Positions 1 to 8,825 of a stretch of DNA of 64,000 nt are shown piece after piece. The position numbers were made by a program, and so were the translations under genes. Origin of the DNA: Haloquadratum walsbyi J07HQW2. GTDB taxonomy: Archaea; Halobacteriota; Halobacteria; Halobacteriales; Haloferacaceae. The notes below the pieces were generated by a model. It did not search any database. It saw only the letters and a program-made list of their open reading frames with translations, and had not been told where the DNA came from. Every line of letters starts with the position of its first letter. Positions within the stretch are counted from its first letter, which is position 1. The stretch covers positions 2,973,193 to 3,037,192 of the forward strand of contig NZ_KE356561.1 of NCBI RefSeq assembly GCF_000415985.1. Direction: 5' to 3'.

Positions 1-1541
1 GACTCTCCCATACTATCCAATCCATACCATACGGTTATAAACAAATACTTCGTCGCCTCTGATAATGACCCGAGCCAACCAATTCACCGTTCGCCCACGC
101 TCCGTCACAGAGCGTGAGGTGTTTGTTCAGTGGTTGGACGCTTCTGGGACTGTGACTGGGAGTCTCTGGAACGAGACAAACTACGCTCGACGCCACATCA
201 ACACTTCCTTGAAAATAAAAACGTCTGGGACGCCGACACAGGTAGTCTCGAAGGCAACTCCAAAGCCGTTCTCAGCAGTAGAGTAGTGTCGCCCAGCAAA
301 TCATTCGCAAGAACTCGAAAGCGTGGCGGTCTTTTTTCGCCAGTAATACAAAGTATCACGCTGGAAAACTCCAAGACAAACCATCACCGCCGGGATACTG
401 GACTGGGGCACCGAAGACGACGGACGAATGCAGTGCTTCGCACGTATGTCCGTACCGACCAGTACACCATTGAGTACGGGAATCGATCCCGTCTTGAAGT
501 TCCGATTGGACCCGAACTCAAAAACGAACTCGGGTTGAATCGGAATCAGCGCCTTCGTGTTGACATATCGGGATACCCGAAGTGGCGCGGCGAGCAGAGC
601 CAGCGCGAGATTGGACACGACAAAACCGCAGACATGTTCAGGGCTTTCCAACCAGTCACCAGTCACCAGTCACCATCGCCGATTCTCGACTGGACTCACC
701 GCTGGCACTGGCTTCTGAAGAAGCCGCTCTGGACGGTGGTGCGAACAACCTCATCGCTTGCACCATCTCAACCGGCACTCAATACCTCTACTCTCCGAAG
801 GACGCACCCTGTTCGAGAAATTCCGTGAAACCACCGAACGCACCGCATACTACCAGTCACTCTTCGAAAACCAGCGCGAGTCCAGCGAGCGCATCGACTG
901 CTTGTACCGCAAACGCACTATCCGACGCAATCACGCCCAAGACTGCCTTGTTCGTGACCTCGTGGAACGACTCTACGACACGACGAGGGAGTTGCGACAA
1001 TATACGGTGGTGACATCAAGTCTGTTCTCTCGACGCACTGGTCGCCCGTTGTGACCGAGAAAACACACGACTTCTGGGCGTTTCGTCGGTTCATCGACCG
1101 TCTCGAAGACGTATACGAAGAATACGGTATCACGGTCGAGAAAGAACCCGAAGCGTGGACGAGTCAAATGTGTCCCGACTGTGACTGTGACACACACGAA
1201 GAGACGATTCGTCACGAGGACTCGCTGGCGTTGGGTGCCCGTGCGGGTTTGAGGTGAGGGACATGCTGACTTGGGAGCGTCAGAGTCGTTCCTGAGACAG
1301 CAGAACACCACGGTTGGGTCGATGGCACGGTCCATGCCGTGTACCTCAACTGGGACAAACATAATTGGCGGGAAAACCATAGCCCGCCCTCGCTTATAGA
1401 GACAACGACCAACGAGGAATACACAACCCAGAATAGAGTCACGCTTCGAGCGGGAACGGGAATGTCGCTCTCGGAGTATCTCGGACCGACTGAGACTCCA
1501 ACGAGAGGAATCCCACGAGTTCAGTCGTGGGTGGATGTCAA
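1..1541 (+). mobile_element. IS1341-type (IS200/IS605) element A, decayed
   Basis: The left end lies outside the window. The body carries a ruined tnpB. The right end is a hairpin at 1512-1531 (cccacgagt / tcgtggg arms) followed by the terminal TCAA at 1538-1541. The same body and end recur in element D near 23.06-23.98 kb, which confirms that this is a repeated element. No tnpA is present, so movement would have needed a Y1 transposase in trans. The terminal TCA also forms the stop codon of the convergent regulator gene at 1538-2032. Confidence 0.85.
65..1470 (+). pseudogene. tnpB: tnpB (IS1341-type RNA-guided nuclease family), multiply frameshifted
   Basis: The N-terminus at 65 reads like a haloarchaeal TnpB (FTVRP..., then GSLWNETNYARR). 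The reading frame is then lost repeatedly. Later fragments in other frames include TYEEYGITV-like sequence and the first half of the zinc ribbon (CPDCDCDTH) near 1170-1200, and a TnpB-like C-terminal tail runs in another frame to about 1470. No single frame covers the RuvC core. TnpB proteins are guide-RNA-directed endonucleases that help IS200/IS605 elements persist; this copy cannot make one. The several antisense and overlapping open frames here are not genes. Confidence 0.85.
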
Positions 1542-2032
1542 TGCTCAGCGGTAACTTCTGTTTCGGCGTTTGGATCAGAGCCAGACTCAGATCCCTGATT
1601 CGGATCGGAATCGAATTCAGAGCCAGGTCCAGAATCCGGGGTCGATTGACTGCTCTTTGCTTCTGCATACTTTTCTTCAAATTCACGAATCAATTGCCCC
1701 ATCTGCGCATACCAGTCATTCAGCAACCGCTGCATTCCATTTGCGATTTCATCTGGGCTAGTTGCTGAATAAACGTGATAATATCCACCTTGGTCATAAT
1801 TGATCTGTTCTTTTTTAATGAAACCAGCTTGGAGAAGTCGCTGGATTGACCGATAGGCAGTAGACCGCTCTCGGTTTACGATTTCAGCAATTTCATCCAC
1901 AGTTAATGGCTCTTCAGCTTGAGTCAATATCCGAAAGCACTGCTTATCGAGCCGTTTGAGTCCGTGAAAACACTCCAACAGACTCTCACATTGCATATCC
2001 TGACGAAGTTGTTCCGACATCGGAGCGGGCAT
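1538..2032 (-). CDS. Winged-helix transcriptional regulator (TrmB/HTH type)
   Basis: A 164-residue protein. Residues about 30-80 form a winged helix of the MarR/TrmB style: DEIAEIVNRERSTAYRSIQRL is a clear recognition-helix segment, followed by a wing ending in GGYYHVY. Residues about 95-125 look helical and may dimerise. The last 35 residues are Ser/Asp/Pro-rich and probably disordered. Its target is unknown. The gene is transcribed towards element A, whose terminal TCAA supplies the TGA stop; the final His codon is also completed by element sequence. If the target was TTAC or TTAT the ancestral ending would have been Gln-stop, so the protein is essentially full length. Confidence 0.8.
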   Translation of the reverse strand: MPAPMSEQLRQDMQCESLLECFHGLKRLDKQCFRILTQAEEPLTVDEIAEIVNRERSTAYRSIQRLLQAGFIKKEQINYDQGGYYHVYSATSPDEIANGMQRLLNDWYAQMGQLIREFEEKYAEAKSSQSTPDSGPGSEFDSDPNQGSESGSDPNAETEVTAEH

Positions 2033-2307
2033 TCGTTATTTTTAATGTATCATTTGTGCTAATAAAAGACTTGTGCGAATGGCGCACAAACCGACCGTTA
2101 TCGGGCAGTATCAGTCGCTTAGGCGTTATTTGTGGCAACGACACAACTGTGTAATTACGACTATGTATGCTATACTCTATTCCAAGATCAATCAGACAAA
2201 CCCAACTGACTCGGAGAATTCGCTTGCGATAAATACATAAACAACTTGAGAAATGATAGTTATCATCACAGCGGACGACTTTTCCCCATGCCTATCAAAA
2301 ATATATT

Positions 2308-2592
2308 ATGAGTGAAGAATCAGGGCGTCGAAATCTCCGGATGCCGAGCGATGATGAGATGTTTGCGGTTGTCGTCGAACACAATGGCGGTAATCATGTC
2401 CGTGTTCGTTGTCAAGACGGCGAAAACCGTATGGGTCGGATCCCTGGACGAATGAAATACCGAACATGGATCAATGAGGGTGATGTCGTCCTTGTTGAAC
2501 CATGGGCATGGCAGGATGAAAAAGCAAATATTGAATGGCGTTACTCAGAACAGGATGCTGAACAGCTCCGGACTGAAGGTCATATCAACTAA
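2308..2592 (+). CDS. eif1a: Translation initiation factor aIF-1A
   Basis: A 94-residue S1-like OB-fold protein. It matches archaeal/eukaryotic IF1A over its length: an N-terminal basic/polar tail, then [36 protein letters not shown] and [13 protein letters not shown], the conserved strands and RNA-binding surface. It binds the decoding site of the 30S subunit and promotes mRNA scanning or positioning and start codon selection. It is a single gene, divergent from the regulator at 1538-2032. An AT-rich TATA-like stretch near 2231-2242 may drive it with a short leader. The start at 2308 gives the normal family length. Confidence 0.95.
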   Translation: MSEESGRRNLRMPSDDEMFAVVVEHNGGNHVRVRCQDGENRMGRIPGRMKYRTWINEGDVVLVEPWAWQDEKANIEWRYSEQDAEQLRTEGHIN

Positions 2593-2735
2593 GTCGAATT
2601 ATCTGTGAATTGGATTAAATTGTCATGTGACATGATACAATAATATCAGATTAAACCTGAATCACGTATTTACCACTAACCGTATTACTTAATTACATCA
2701 AGTTCACTTATCTGAGAAAATAAATAGTGCACCAG

Positions 2736-4112
2736 TCACCGTGATATCATCTGCTCAACATGAGAGACGATGCTTTCATCAAATCGGTCGCGATTAAACC
2801 GGTCTCGTGGCAGCTGCGGACGCTCATCCGTCGTAATTGCTGTATCAATTTTATATACAGCATCTTCAAATGATTCAAATAACCGATTACTCTGTCCATC
2901 AAGCACATCGACTTGACCCCCACTAGCTGGGGCAAATGCAACCATTCCTGCAGCGACGTACTCAGCAACAGAGAGACCAAAGTGCTCTCGTGGCTTCAGA
3001 TTTAGTCCGTATTTATGTGTGCAAAGAAGTGTCTCTAATCGGCTTCGTGGAACATCTTCTTCAACGCTCACATACGATCGATTCGCTGCTTCCGTGGTAA
3101 TCGTCCTTGCATAATCACGATATGCATCAGGTGCAGTACCAACAATATGAAGATGTAAATCACGTCCATGAGCTCGGATCGCATCAACGATTGAAATCGC
3201 GTCTAACGGGCGTTTGTCCGGTGCTAATCGACCAACAACAACGACGCCATTCTCCCGTTCACCCCAAGAAGAGTCATTGTATATCGGATCCACCGGTGGA
3301 TGACAAACGACTGGGTTTATATTGTACCTGTTTGTAACGACGGAAGCCGTCCAGGTTGAATTTGTAAGAAAGGTCGTCGAAGCAGACTCTGTGGAATCCG
3401 AGACAGTTGCCTTATCATCAGGGGCAGCCAGTCGTGTCCATATCTGATTTAGATAGCCAGTATTACCAGCGTCGTCACTGTTGGGATTATCATATTCTAT
3501 ATCCTCGACGCAGTTATCCCGAATAACGTCTCCTTGTTCTCTCGTCTCGGTAAGTTGCGTTTGAGTCGTGTTCGCGATCTGATCTGCATTCTTTACTCTC
3601 AGCCCTGGAGATTCAGAGTGAGTGGATGATGATGCGATATCAACATGCTGTTGAGATTGTGAGTCAGACTCTGTTTGAATATAATCATCAACTACGGTTT
3701 TCGCATCCATGTTGGCACGAAATTGCGGATAGTGAATATACTGCACAGAGGGAAGTGGTAATGAAAATTCGTTTGCTGTGCTTACTGCAACATCATACTG
3801 ATCTGCAATCTGAAGAAAAAACTGTCTCAGTACGGCACTTCTGAACGGTAGTTGTGACCCAACAACTGGGGCAGCCCCTGCAAGTGCGCGAGCAAACAGT
3901 GTCCCTCCTGGCGGCGTCACAATATCCAACGCATCAGTGTCAAGATCAATATCGAATCGATCTGCAAGCGTTGCTGGACTCGTTACGGAGCATGTGATCA
4001 ACGAAACCGCATGAGATTCCTGTAACGCATCACAAACTGCTAGACAAACTGCATCTGCGCCGCCATGAAAGTCAAGCGTATTGTGGAGGACGGCAATCTC
4101 CGCCATACTCAT
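2736..4112 (-). CDS. Glycosyltransferase family 4 (GT-B fold) with long disordered insertion
   Basis: A 458-residue GT-B glycosyltransferase. The N-terminal domain begins AEIAVLHNTLDFHGGADAV, a typical Rossmann entry with a Gly-rich donor-side loop. The C-terminal domain starts near residue 285 with VVVVGRLAPDKRP and carries the EX7E motif in REHFGLSVAEYVAAG (about residues 390-404). Residues about 145-250 are Ser/Thr/Asp/Asn-rich and look like a disordered insert. Predicted role: transfer of a sugar from a nucleotide donor to a lipid, glycan or protein; the acceptor is unknown. Start is MSMAE at 4112 or MAE at 4106. It is divergent from the oxidoreductase fusion at 4462, with which it may form a polar-lipid or glycan module. 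Confidence 0.8.
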   Translation of the reverse strand: MSMAEIAVLHNTLDFHGGADAVCLAVCDALQESHAVSLITCSVTSPATLADRFDIDLDTDALDIVTPPGGTLFARALAGAAPVVGSQLPFRSAVLRQFFLQIADQYDVAVSTANEFSLPLPSVQYIHYPQFRANMDAKTVVDDYIQTESDSQSQQHVDIASSSTHSESPGLRVKNADQIANTTQTQLTETREQGDVIRDNCVEDIEYDNPNSDDAGNTGYLNQIWTRLAAPDDKATVSDSTESASTTFLTNSTWTASVVTNRYNINPVVCHPPVDPIYNDSSWGERENGVVVVGRLAPDKRPLDAISIVDAIRAHGRDLHLHIVGTAPDAYRDYARTITTEAANRSYVSVEEDVPRSRLETLLCTHKYGLNLKPREHFGLSVAEYVAAGMVAFAPASGGQVDVLDGQSNRLFESFEDAVYKIDTAITTDERPQLPRDRFNRDRFDESIVSHVEQMISR

Positions 4113-4461
4113 ATTTTATCCAGGATATGTATATCACTTGGTGATGCCGGATAAAAATGCATATCGCTATTTGAAGATTCACTCTCTCAATTATGTTTTT
4201 ATGTAATGATCAGATTGATACAAGAGTATAATCACAGCTCATATAATAGATAACAGATGCTTCAATTGTATTCATGAGATCAAGAAAGATATCCTATCAA
4301 AAGCACTCTCAGGCGGCTCATACTACACAAAACATCACTATATCAGCGATTATTGATAACACAGTTCTTCACATTTATGAAGATATGTCATAAATACATC
4401 TACAATTAAGAACAAATAACGTCCGCGCTCCTTTTTACCACCTCCGTCTAAATTATATTAA
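4113..4461. other. AT-rich divergent intergenic region
   Basis: This 349-base spacer lies between two divergent genes and must hold both promoters. It is strongly AT-rich with several TTTATA-like stretches; none can be chosen with confidence. No open frame, repeat or RNA fold stands out. Confidence 0.5.
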
Positions 4462-6474
4462 ATGCAGTGTGCGTTTATCGGTGCTGGTGCCGTCGTTGAG
4501 CACTATCTCGATACCCTTGATTCGACTTCTCTCGAGCTAACAGCAGTCTGTGATCACGACAGTGCCCGCGCAAGACACCTTGCAGAAGTAACTGATACGA
4601 CCGCATACACTGATGTTGAATCATTGTTGGCAGCCGAGTCAGCGCCGCTTATTGTGAATCTCACAAGTCATCAAGCACACGCAAGTATCACGCGTCAATG
4701 TCTGAACGCTAATCGACATGTATTTACTGAGAAACCACTCGCACTAGACGCTGACACTGCAGCAGCCCTTGTCGATTTAGCTAAACAACGCGGAGTTGGG
4801 CTTGATTGTGCCCCCGTCAATCATCACGGTCGTGCACAACGACATGTTGAATCACTCCTTTCTGATGATCAATTGAATCCAATCCGCGTTGTGTACGCTC
4901 ATGCCCACGTAGGTCGTGTTACAGAATGGCATGATGATCCAGGATCGTTTCTCGCCGTCGGTCCATTATATGACGGTGCTGTATATCCACTCACATTGCT
5001 TACCGCGTGGTTTGGTCCTATTGAGTCAGTTCGAGTTGCGGACACGGTCGATATCTATCCGTCACACGCCGAATCGGCACCTGAACGCCCTGCTCATATT
5101 GAGGCAACGTTGACACTTGCTGCTGGTCCAGTCATTAGACTCACAGCAAGTTTCTACACCCCACATCGGAGCCGTGAATTTAATTCGCTTGAATTGCACG
5201 GCGATGGTGGTTCAGTGTATCTCAGCGATTCCGGTGCACTGACAGCCACTCCACAAAGCGTCAGCGTCGGTGGTCACGGTCGATCATATGTTGCCTCACC
5301 ACCGGTCACATCATCACAGAATCATTCACATATTGCCGGACCAGCACGTTTTGCACAGGCAATCAAGCACGGAAATCGACCAGTGACAGGTGGTCAGCGT
5401 GGGGCACATATTGTTCGCGTTTGTAACGCAATCGAATACGCCGCTGCGAATGATGTATCTGTATCACTTTCCGTGCCAGAAACGAGACTTACCGACTCCG
5501 AGCATGATCATATCCGATCGTCACGAACACTTCAACAGGACACATACAGACCACATACTGGATCAAAACCCGCTAAACTAACCCCACAGCGACATCATAG
5601 TCACCGACTACCATCGGTTGGCTTTGGGTGCTCACGATACCGTGATGGAAATTATATCAACCGTATCGATTCTATTGCAACAGCACTTGATGCGGGTTAT
5701 CGGTTATTTGATATGGCAGAACTGTACGGTAATGAGCATCGCATTGGATCACTACTCGAGACGCCAGGGACACCCTCTCGTGAGCAACTCGTATTAATGA
5801 GTAAGGTCTGGAATACAAACCATGCACATATCGCAGAGGCTTGTGAAGGAACACTTTCAGAACTTGGTATTGACACGCTTGATTCATATCTTCTTCACTG
5901 GCCGGATGCTTGGGAGTATCAGGGACCGATATCAAAGCTCGCAACTCTACCACCAGAACAGCAAGAGCAAATAACGTTCCCGACTGACGCATCTGGTGAC
6001 CGCGCTCATGCTGATGTCTCAATTAAATCTGCATGGCAGCGGCTTGAAAAAGTCTGCAGCCGTGGACTCACACGCACAATTGGCATTTGTAATGTCTCCG
6101 CCGCACAGCTTCAGGAGATTCTTGATATTGCATCGATTCCCCCAGCAATTGTCCAAATTGAATCCCATCCTTATCGACCGCAAGCTGAACTTATTAACAA
6201 ATGCCATGACCATGGTATTCGGGTGATTGCTCACTCACCGCTATCCGCTCCCGGACTGCTCGCAGAACCGGTATTAGAAACTATTGGAGATGCGCATGAT
6301 GTCTCACCGGCGGCTATTGCAATATCATATCATGTCGATAGGGGTGTTATTCCGATTCCTGCAAGCACAACACCAGAACATATTACAGCAAATCTCGCAG
6401 CGGCGAATGTCCAACTCACCGATGAGGACCGAAATATGCTTCAGACACTTGCAGACACAGAGTTTGAGCGATGA
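4462..6474 (+). CDS. Gfo/Idh/MocA dehydrogenase fused to aldo/keto reductase
   Basis: A 670-residue two-enzyme fusion. Residues 1-340 are a Gfo/Idh/MocA NAD(P)-dependent sugar dehydrogenase: GAGAV dinucleotide loop at residue 8 and the catalytic-lysine motif TEKPLALD near residue 94. After a linker (about 345-382), residues 383-670 are an aldo/keto reductase TIM barrel starting LPSVGFGCS. Its catalytic tetrad is complete: Asp417 (FDMAELYGNE), Tyr422, Lys448 (MSKVW) and His479 (LLHWPD). Both halves act on sugar or polyol carbonyls, so one polypeptide may catalyse two redox steps on the same substrate. Its stop overlaps the start of the CDP-alcohol phosphatidyltransferase (ATGA), implying translational coupling. 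The actual substrate is unknown. Confidence 0.85.
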   Translation: MQCAFIGAGAVVEHYLDTLDSTSLELTAVCDHDSARARHLAEVTDTTAYTDVESLLAAESAPLIVNLTSHQAHASITRQCLNANRHVFTEKPLALDADTAAALVDLAKQRGVGLDCAPVNHHGRAQRHVESLLSDDQLNPIRVVYAHAHVGRVTEWHDDPGSFLAVGPLYDGAVYPLTLLTAWFGPIESVRVADTVDIYPSHAESAPERPAHIEATLTLAAGPVIRLTASFYTPHRSREFNSLELHGDGGSVYLSDSGALTATPQSVSVGGHGRSYVASPPVTSSQNHSHIAGPARFAQAIKHGNRPVTGGQRGAHIVRVCNAIEYAAANDVSVSLSVPETRLTDSEHDHIRSSRTLQQDTYRPHTGSKPAKLTPQRHHSHRLPSVGFGCSRYRDGNYINRIDSIATALDAGYRLFDMAELYGNEHRIGSLLETPGTPSREQLVLMSKVWNTNHAHIAEACEGTLSELGIDTLDSYLLHWPDAWEYQGPISKLATLPPEQQEQITFPTDASGDRAHADVSIKSAWQRLEKVCSRGLTRTIGICNVSAAQLQEILDIASIPPAIVQIESHPYRPQAELINKCHDHGIRVIAHSPLSAPGLLAEPVLETIGDAHDVSPAAIAISYHVDRGVIPIPASTTPEHITANLAAANVQLTDEDRNMLQTLADTEFER

Positions 6475-7358
6475 GAGATACGAATTTCCCTATCACTACG
6501 TCGGTTCTTTATTTAAGAAAGCCACGGGTTACCGCAACTGCTGTCGTAATTATCTCTGTTGGCGTCACGGCATGTTTTGTTGCTAGTGAACTGCAAGTCA
6601 ATCAGGTTCCAGACTCATTCGCAGCTGTATCATTAAGCTTAGATTTCGTTCGATGGATACTGCTTGCTGGAATCGTAGCTATAACTGAGCTATGGTACTG
6701 TTATCGGCATCTTGAGTCGAACCATCCGCCTACCAGTACCGGCGATAATACTCGCAACCCAGAGGCTACACATACAACAAATACTGAACATAATAACGGT
6801 GATAAGACGAGTGAAATCGAATCATATGAATTCCTTGGTCTGCCTAACGCGGTGACGGTCGCTCGGGGGGCACTTTTTGCTACATTAGCTGGGTTTGCTG
6901 GAGTTACACCTGCATACAGTATCGCGTGGCTTCCATCACTTCTGTACGGTGCAGGCAGTGCACTTGATTTTGTTGATGGATCACTTGCACGCACGGCAGA
7001 CAGGCAGACGGTTCTTGGCGCGAAACTTGACCTTGCATTCGATTCACTTGGATTTTTAATTGCGCCGGTTGTCGCCATTCTCTGGGGGCAACTCCCCGGA
7101 TGGTATTTATTACTACCAGTGACGCAGTATTTGTTTAAACTTGGTCAGAGCCATCGCCATCGTCGTGGACTCGATGTCCGACCACTTCCACCGAGTTCGG
7201 TCCGGCGGCCACTTGCCGGACTTCAAATGGCGTTCATTACGCTTGCGCTTTCCCCAGTTGTCAGTGCTCATCTCATTGAACTGCTCGCTGTTGCTGTGTT
7301 AGCACCCTCACTTATTATATTCATCCGAGATTATCTCGCTATTGCTGATTATATCTAG
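6471..7358 (+). CDS. CDP-alcohol phosphatidyltransferase family membrane protein
   Basis: A 295-residue membrane protein. The CDP-OH-P signature is exact: DFVDGSLAR, eight residues, G, three, D, three, D (about residues 165-190), which coordinates two metal ions and the CDP moiety. Hydrophobic segments occur at about 20-38, 55-75, 125-155, 195-220 and 245-285. A polar Thr/Asn-rich linker (about 80-120) separates the first two helices from the enzyme core. Family members join an alcohol phosphate, inositol, glycerol or serine to a CDP-activated lipid; in archaea the lipid is CDP-archaeol. It shares a 4-base overlap with the preceding oxidoreductase fusion, so the two probably build or attach an unusual polar-lipid headgroup. 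Confidence 0.85.
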   Translation: MRDTNFPITTSVLYLRKPRVTATAVVIISVGVTACFVASELQVNQVPDSFAAVSLSLDFVRWILLAGIVAITELWYCYRHLESNHPPTSTGDNTRNPEATHTTNTEHNNGDKTSEIESYEFLGLPNAVTVARGALFATLAGFAGVTPAYSIAWLPSLLYGAGSALDFVDGSLARTADRQTVLGAKLDLAFDSLGFLIAPVVAILWGQLPGWYLLLPVTQYLFKLGQSHRHRRGLDVRPLPPSSVRRPLAGLQMAFITLALSPVVSAHLIELLAVAVLAPSLIIFIRDYLAIADYI

Positions 7359-7586
7359 CTAACGATTAAAATAATCAACGTGTTATAATAAATCTATTTT
7401 TTGGGTCACTGAATTGCTTTATTTGAATATATCACCGCACGAACTACTAATATAGTTTTTTACAACGAGGGGTTAGTCTGTATTGATAGAACTTATGACA
7501 TACGTCGGAAATATATTGTATTCACAATCAGAAATTAGAAGAATGATAAAAAGATTGAACTAGAATAAATAATTGGAATTGCTTAG

Positions 7587-8756
7587 TTACTCTCGCCTGC
7601 GCAAATCGTATAATCGCTGAAACACATATGACGGAAACTGTGGCACAACGCGACTTGGCGGACGTCCCTTTTGTCGTTCGCCTTTTGTCTGGACGCGCTT
7701 TATGACGCCTGCTTCAGCCATCTCATAGAGAAATCGCTTGATTGTTGATTTAGATAAATCAAGTGTTGATAGCGCAGTTGTTGCCATATCCACTGACTCA
7801 CGTTCATCCGGACTGAGATTGACAAGATGTCGAAGCACCTGCTGTCGATTTGCTGGCAGTGAGAGCACAGCAGACAATGAGACGCAGGGTTCAGGTACTG
7901 ACTCGATTGCTGAGTCGATATCAGACTTACTGAGTCGGTCTTTTCCGGCAGCTGCAGCGCTGTCGACAGCAGAAAACAAAACTGCAAGCCCATTGTGTGC
8001 ATTTCCATCAGCCCAGCTCGCGACCTGTCTCGCAAGATCATGATTAAGACCTTGTCGCGCAAGCCCCACTGATGCCCGTTTCATCAAAATGTCAACAAGT
8101 ACCTGTCGCCGGTACCGACTGACACCAATTTCTGCTCCTGTGTATGCTGTCAACTGACTTTGATCAGGCGATTCTCGTCCAACAGCGAGCCAACTGACAT
8201 TACTCGGAAGGCTCGCTAAGAGGTCAATAAGAGTCAATTCATCAAGACTTCGTGACTCAGCGACATGGTCAATACAAATCGTAGCGCCAGGGGTTCCTTG
8301 CACCTGAGTGTGAACCTGATCGCGGAGACTATCTGTTCCAACGCCGTGCTTGGGCACTGACTGATCAATCAGACTGTTCAACACACTTCGATAAAACTCA
8401 AACGCGCTGGTCGCAGATCGAGCATCAACATAAACAAACGTTGGTGATGATGGCGTTTGCACGCGGGTACTCGTATGAATGATCTCTCGTGTTTCTGCTG
8501 GTAATTGTCTAAGATGAGATAGTAGCGCAGTAATGACAGCAGATTTTCCCGAGCCAACCGGTCCATGCAGATATCCATTCGGTGGAAGTCCGCCATCAAA
8601 GACCGGATCAAAATAATCAAGCAGTTGCTCCAATAGTTGTCCCCGACCGACCGGTTCATCAAGATGTGCGGCAGGCGAGAGTGCTTCATAACGCTGAATG
8701 AATTGTGGTTGTGCGTCATCATCTCGTCGTCGCCGAATTCTCGCTTTGATATCCAT
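7587..8756 (-). CDS. Orc1/Cdc6-like AAA+ ATPase with C-terminal winged helix
   Basis: A 389-residue protein counted from MDIKARIRRRRDD; the frame stays open 15 codons further upstream (8801), but that extension does not look like protein. Walker A is GPVGSGKS (about residues 65-72) and a Walker-B-like strand is ATICIDHVAES (about 158-167). The C-terminal 80 residues form a winged helix (STIKRFLYEMAEAGVIKRV). This is the layout of archaeal Orc1/Cdc6 proteins, but the Walker B strand ends in a single Asp-His and sequence conservation is modest, so it may be an Orc1-related ATPase rather than an origin initiator. No origin-like repeats flank it. Confidence 0.7.
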   Translation of the reverse strand: MDIKARIRRRRDDDAQPQFIQRYEALSPAAHLDEPVGRGQLLEQLLDYFDPVFDGGLPPNGYLHGPVGSGKSAVITALLSHLRQLPAETREIIHTSTRVQTPSSPTFVYVDARSATSAFEFYRSVLNSLIDQSVPKHGVGTDSLRDQVHTQVQGTPGATICIDHVAESRSLDELTLIDLLASLPSNVSWLAVGRESPDQSQLTAYTGAEIGVSRYRRQVLVDILMKRASVGLARQGLNHDLARQVASWADGNAHNGLAVLFSAVDSAAAAGKDRLSKSDIDSAIESVPEPCVSLSAVLSLPANRQQVLRHLVNLSPDERESVDMATTALSTLDLSKSTIKRFLYEMAEAGVIKRVQTKGERQKGRPPSRVVPQFPSYVFQRLYDLRRRE

Positions 8757-8825
8757 TGTATATTTAAGAAAGTACCACACCGACACAAGCTCAATCCGCA
8801 AATAAGAATGAAAGAAGTGGTCTTA

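Noticed and set aside
973-1686. A 237-codon minus-strand open frame across element A
   Set aside because: It lies antisense to tnpB debris, is Arg-rich with no family resemblance and runs into the regulator gene; the same artefact appears in element D.
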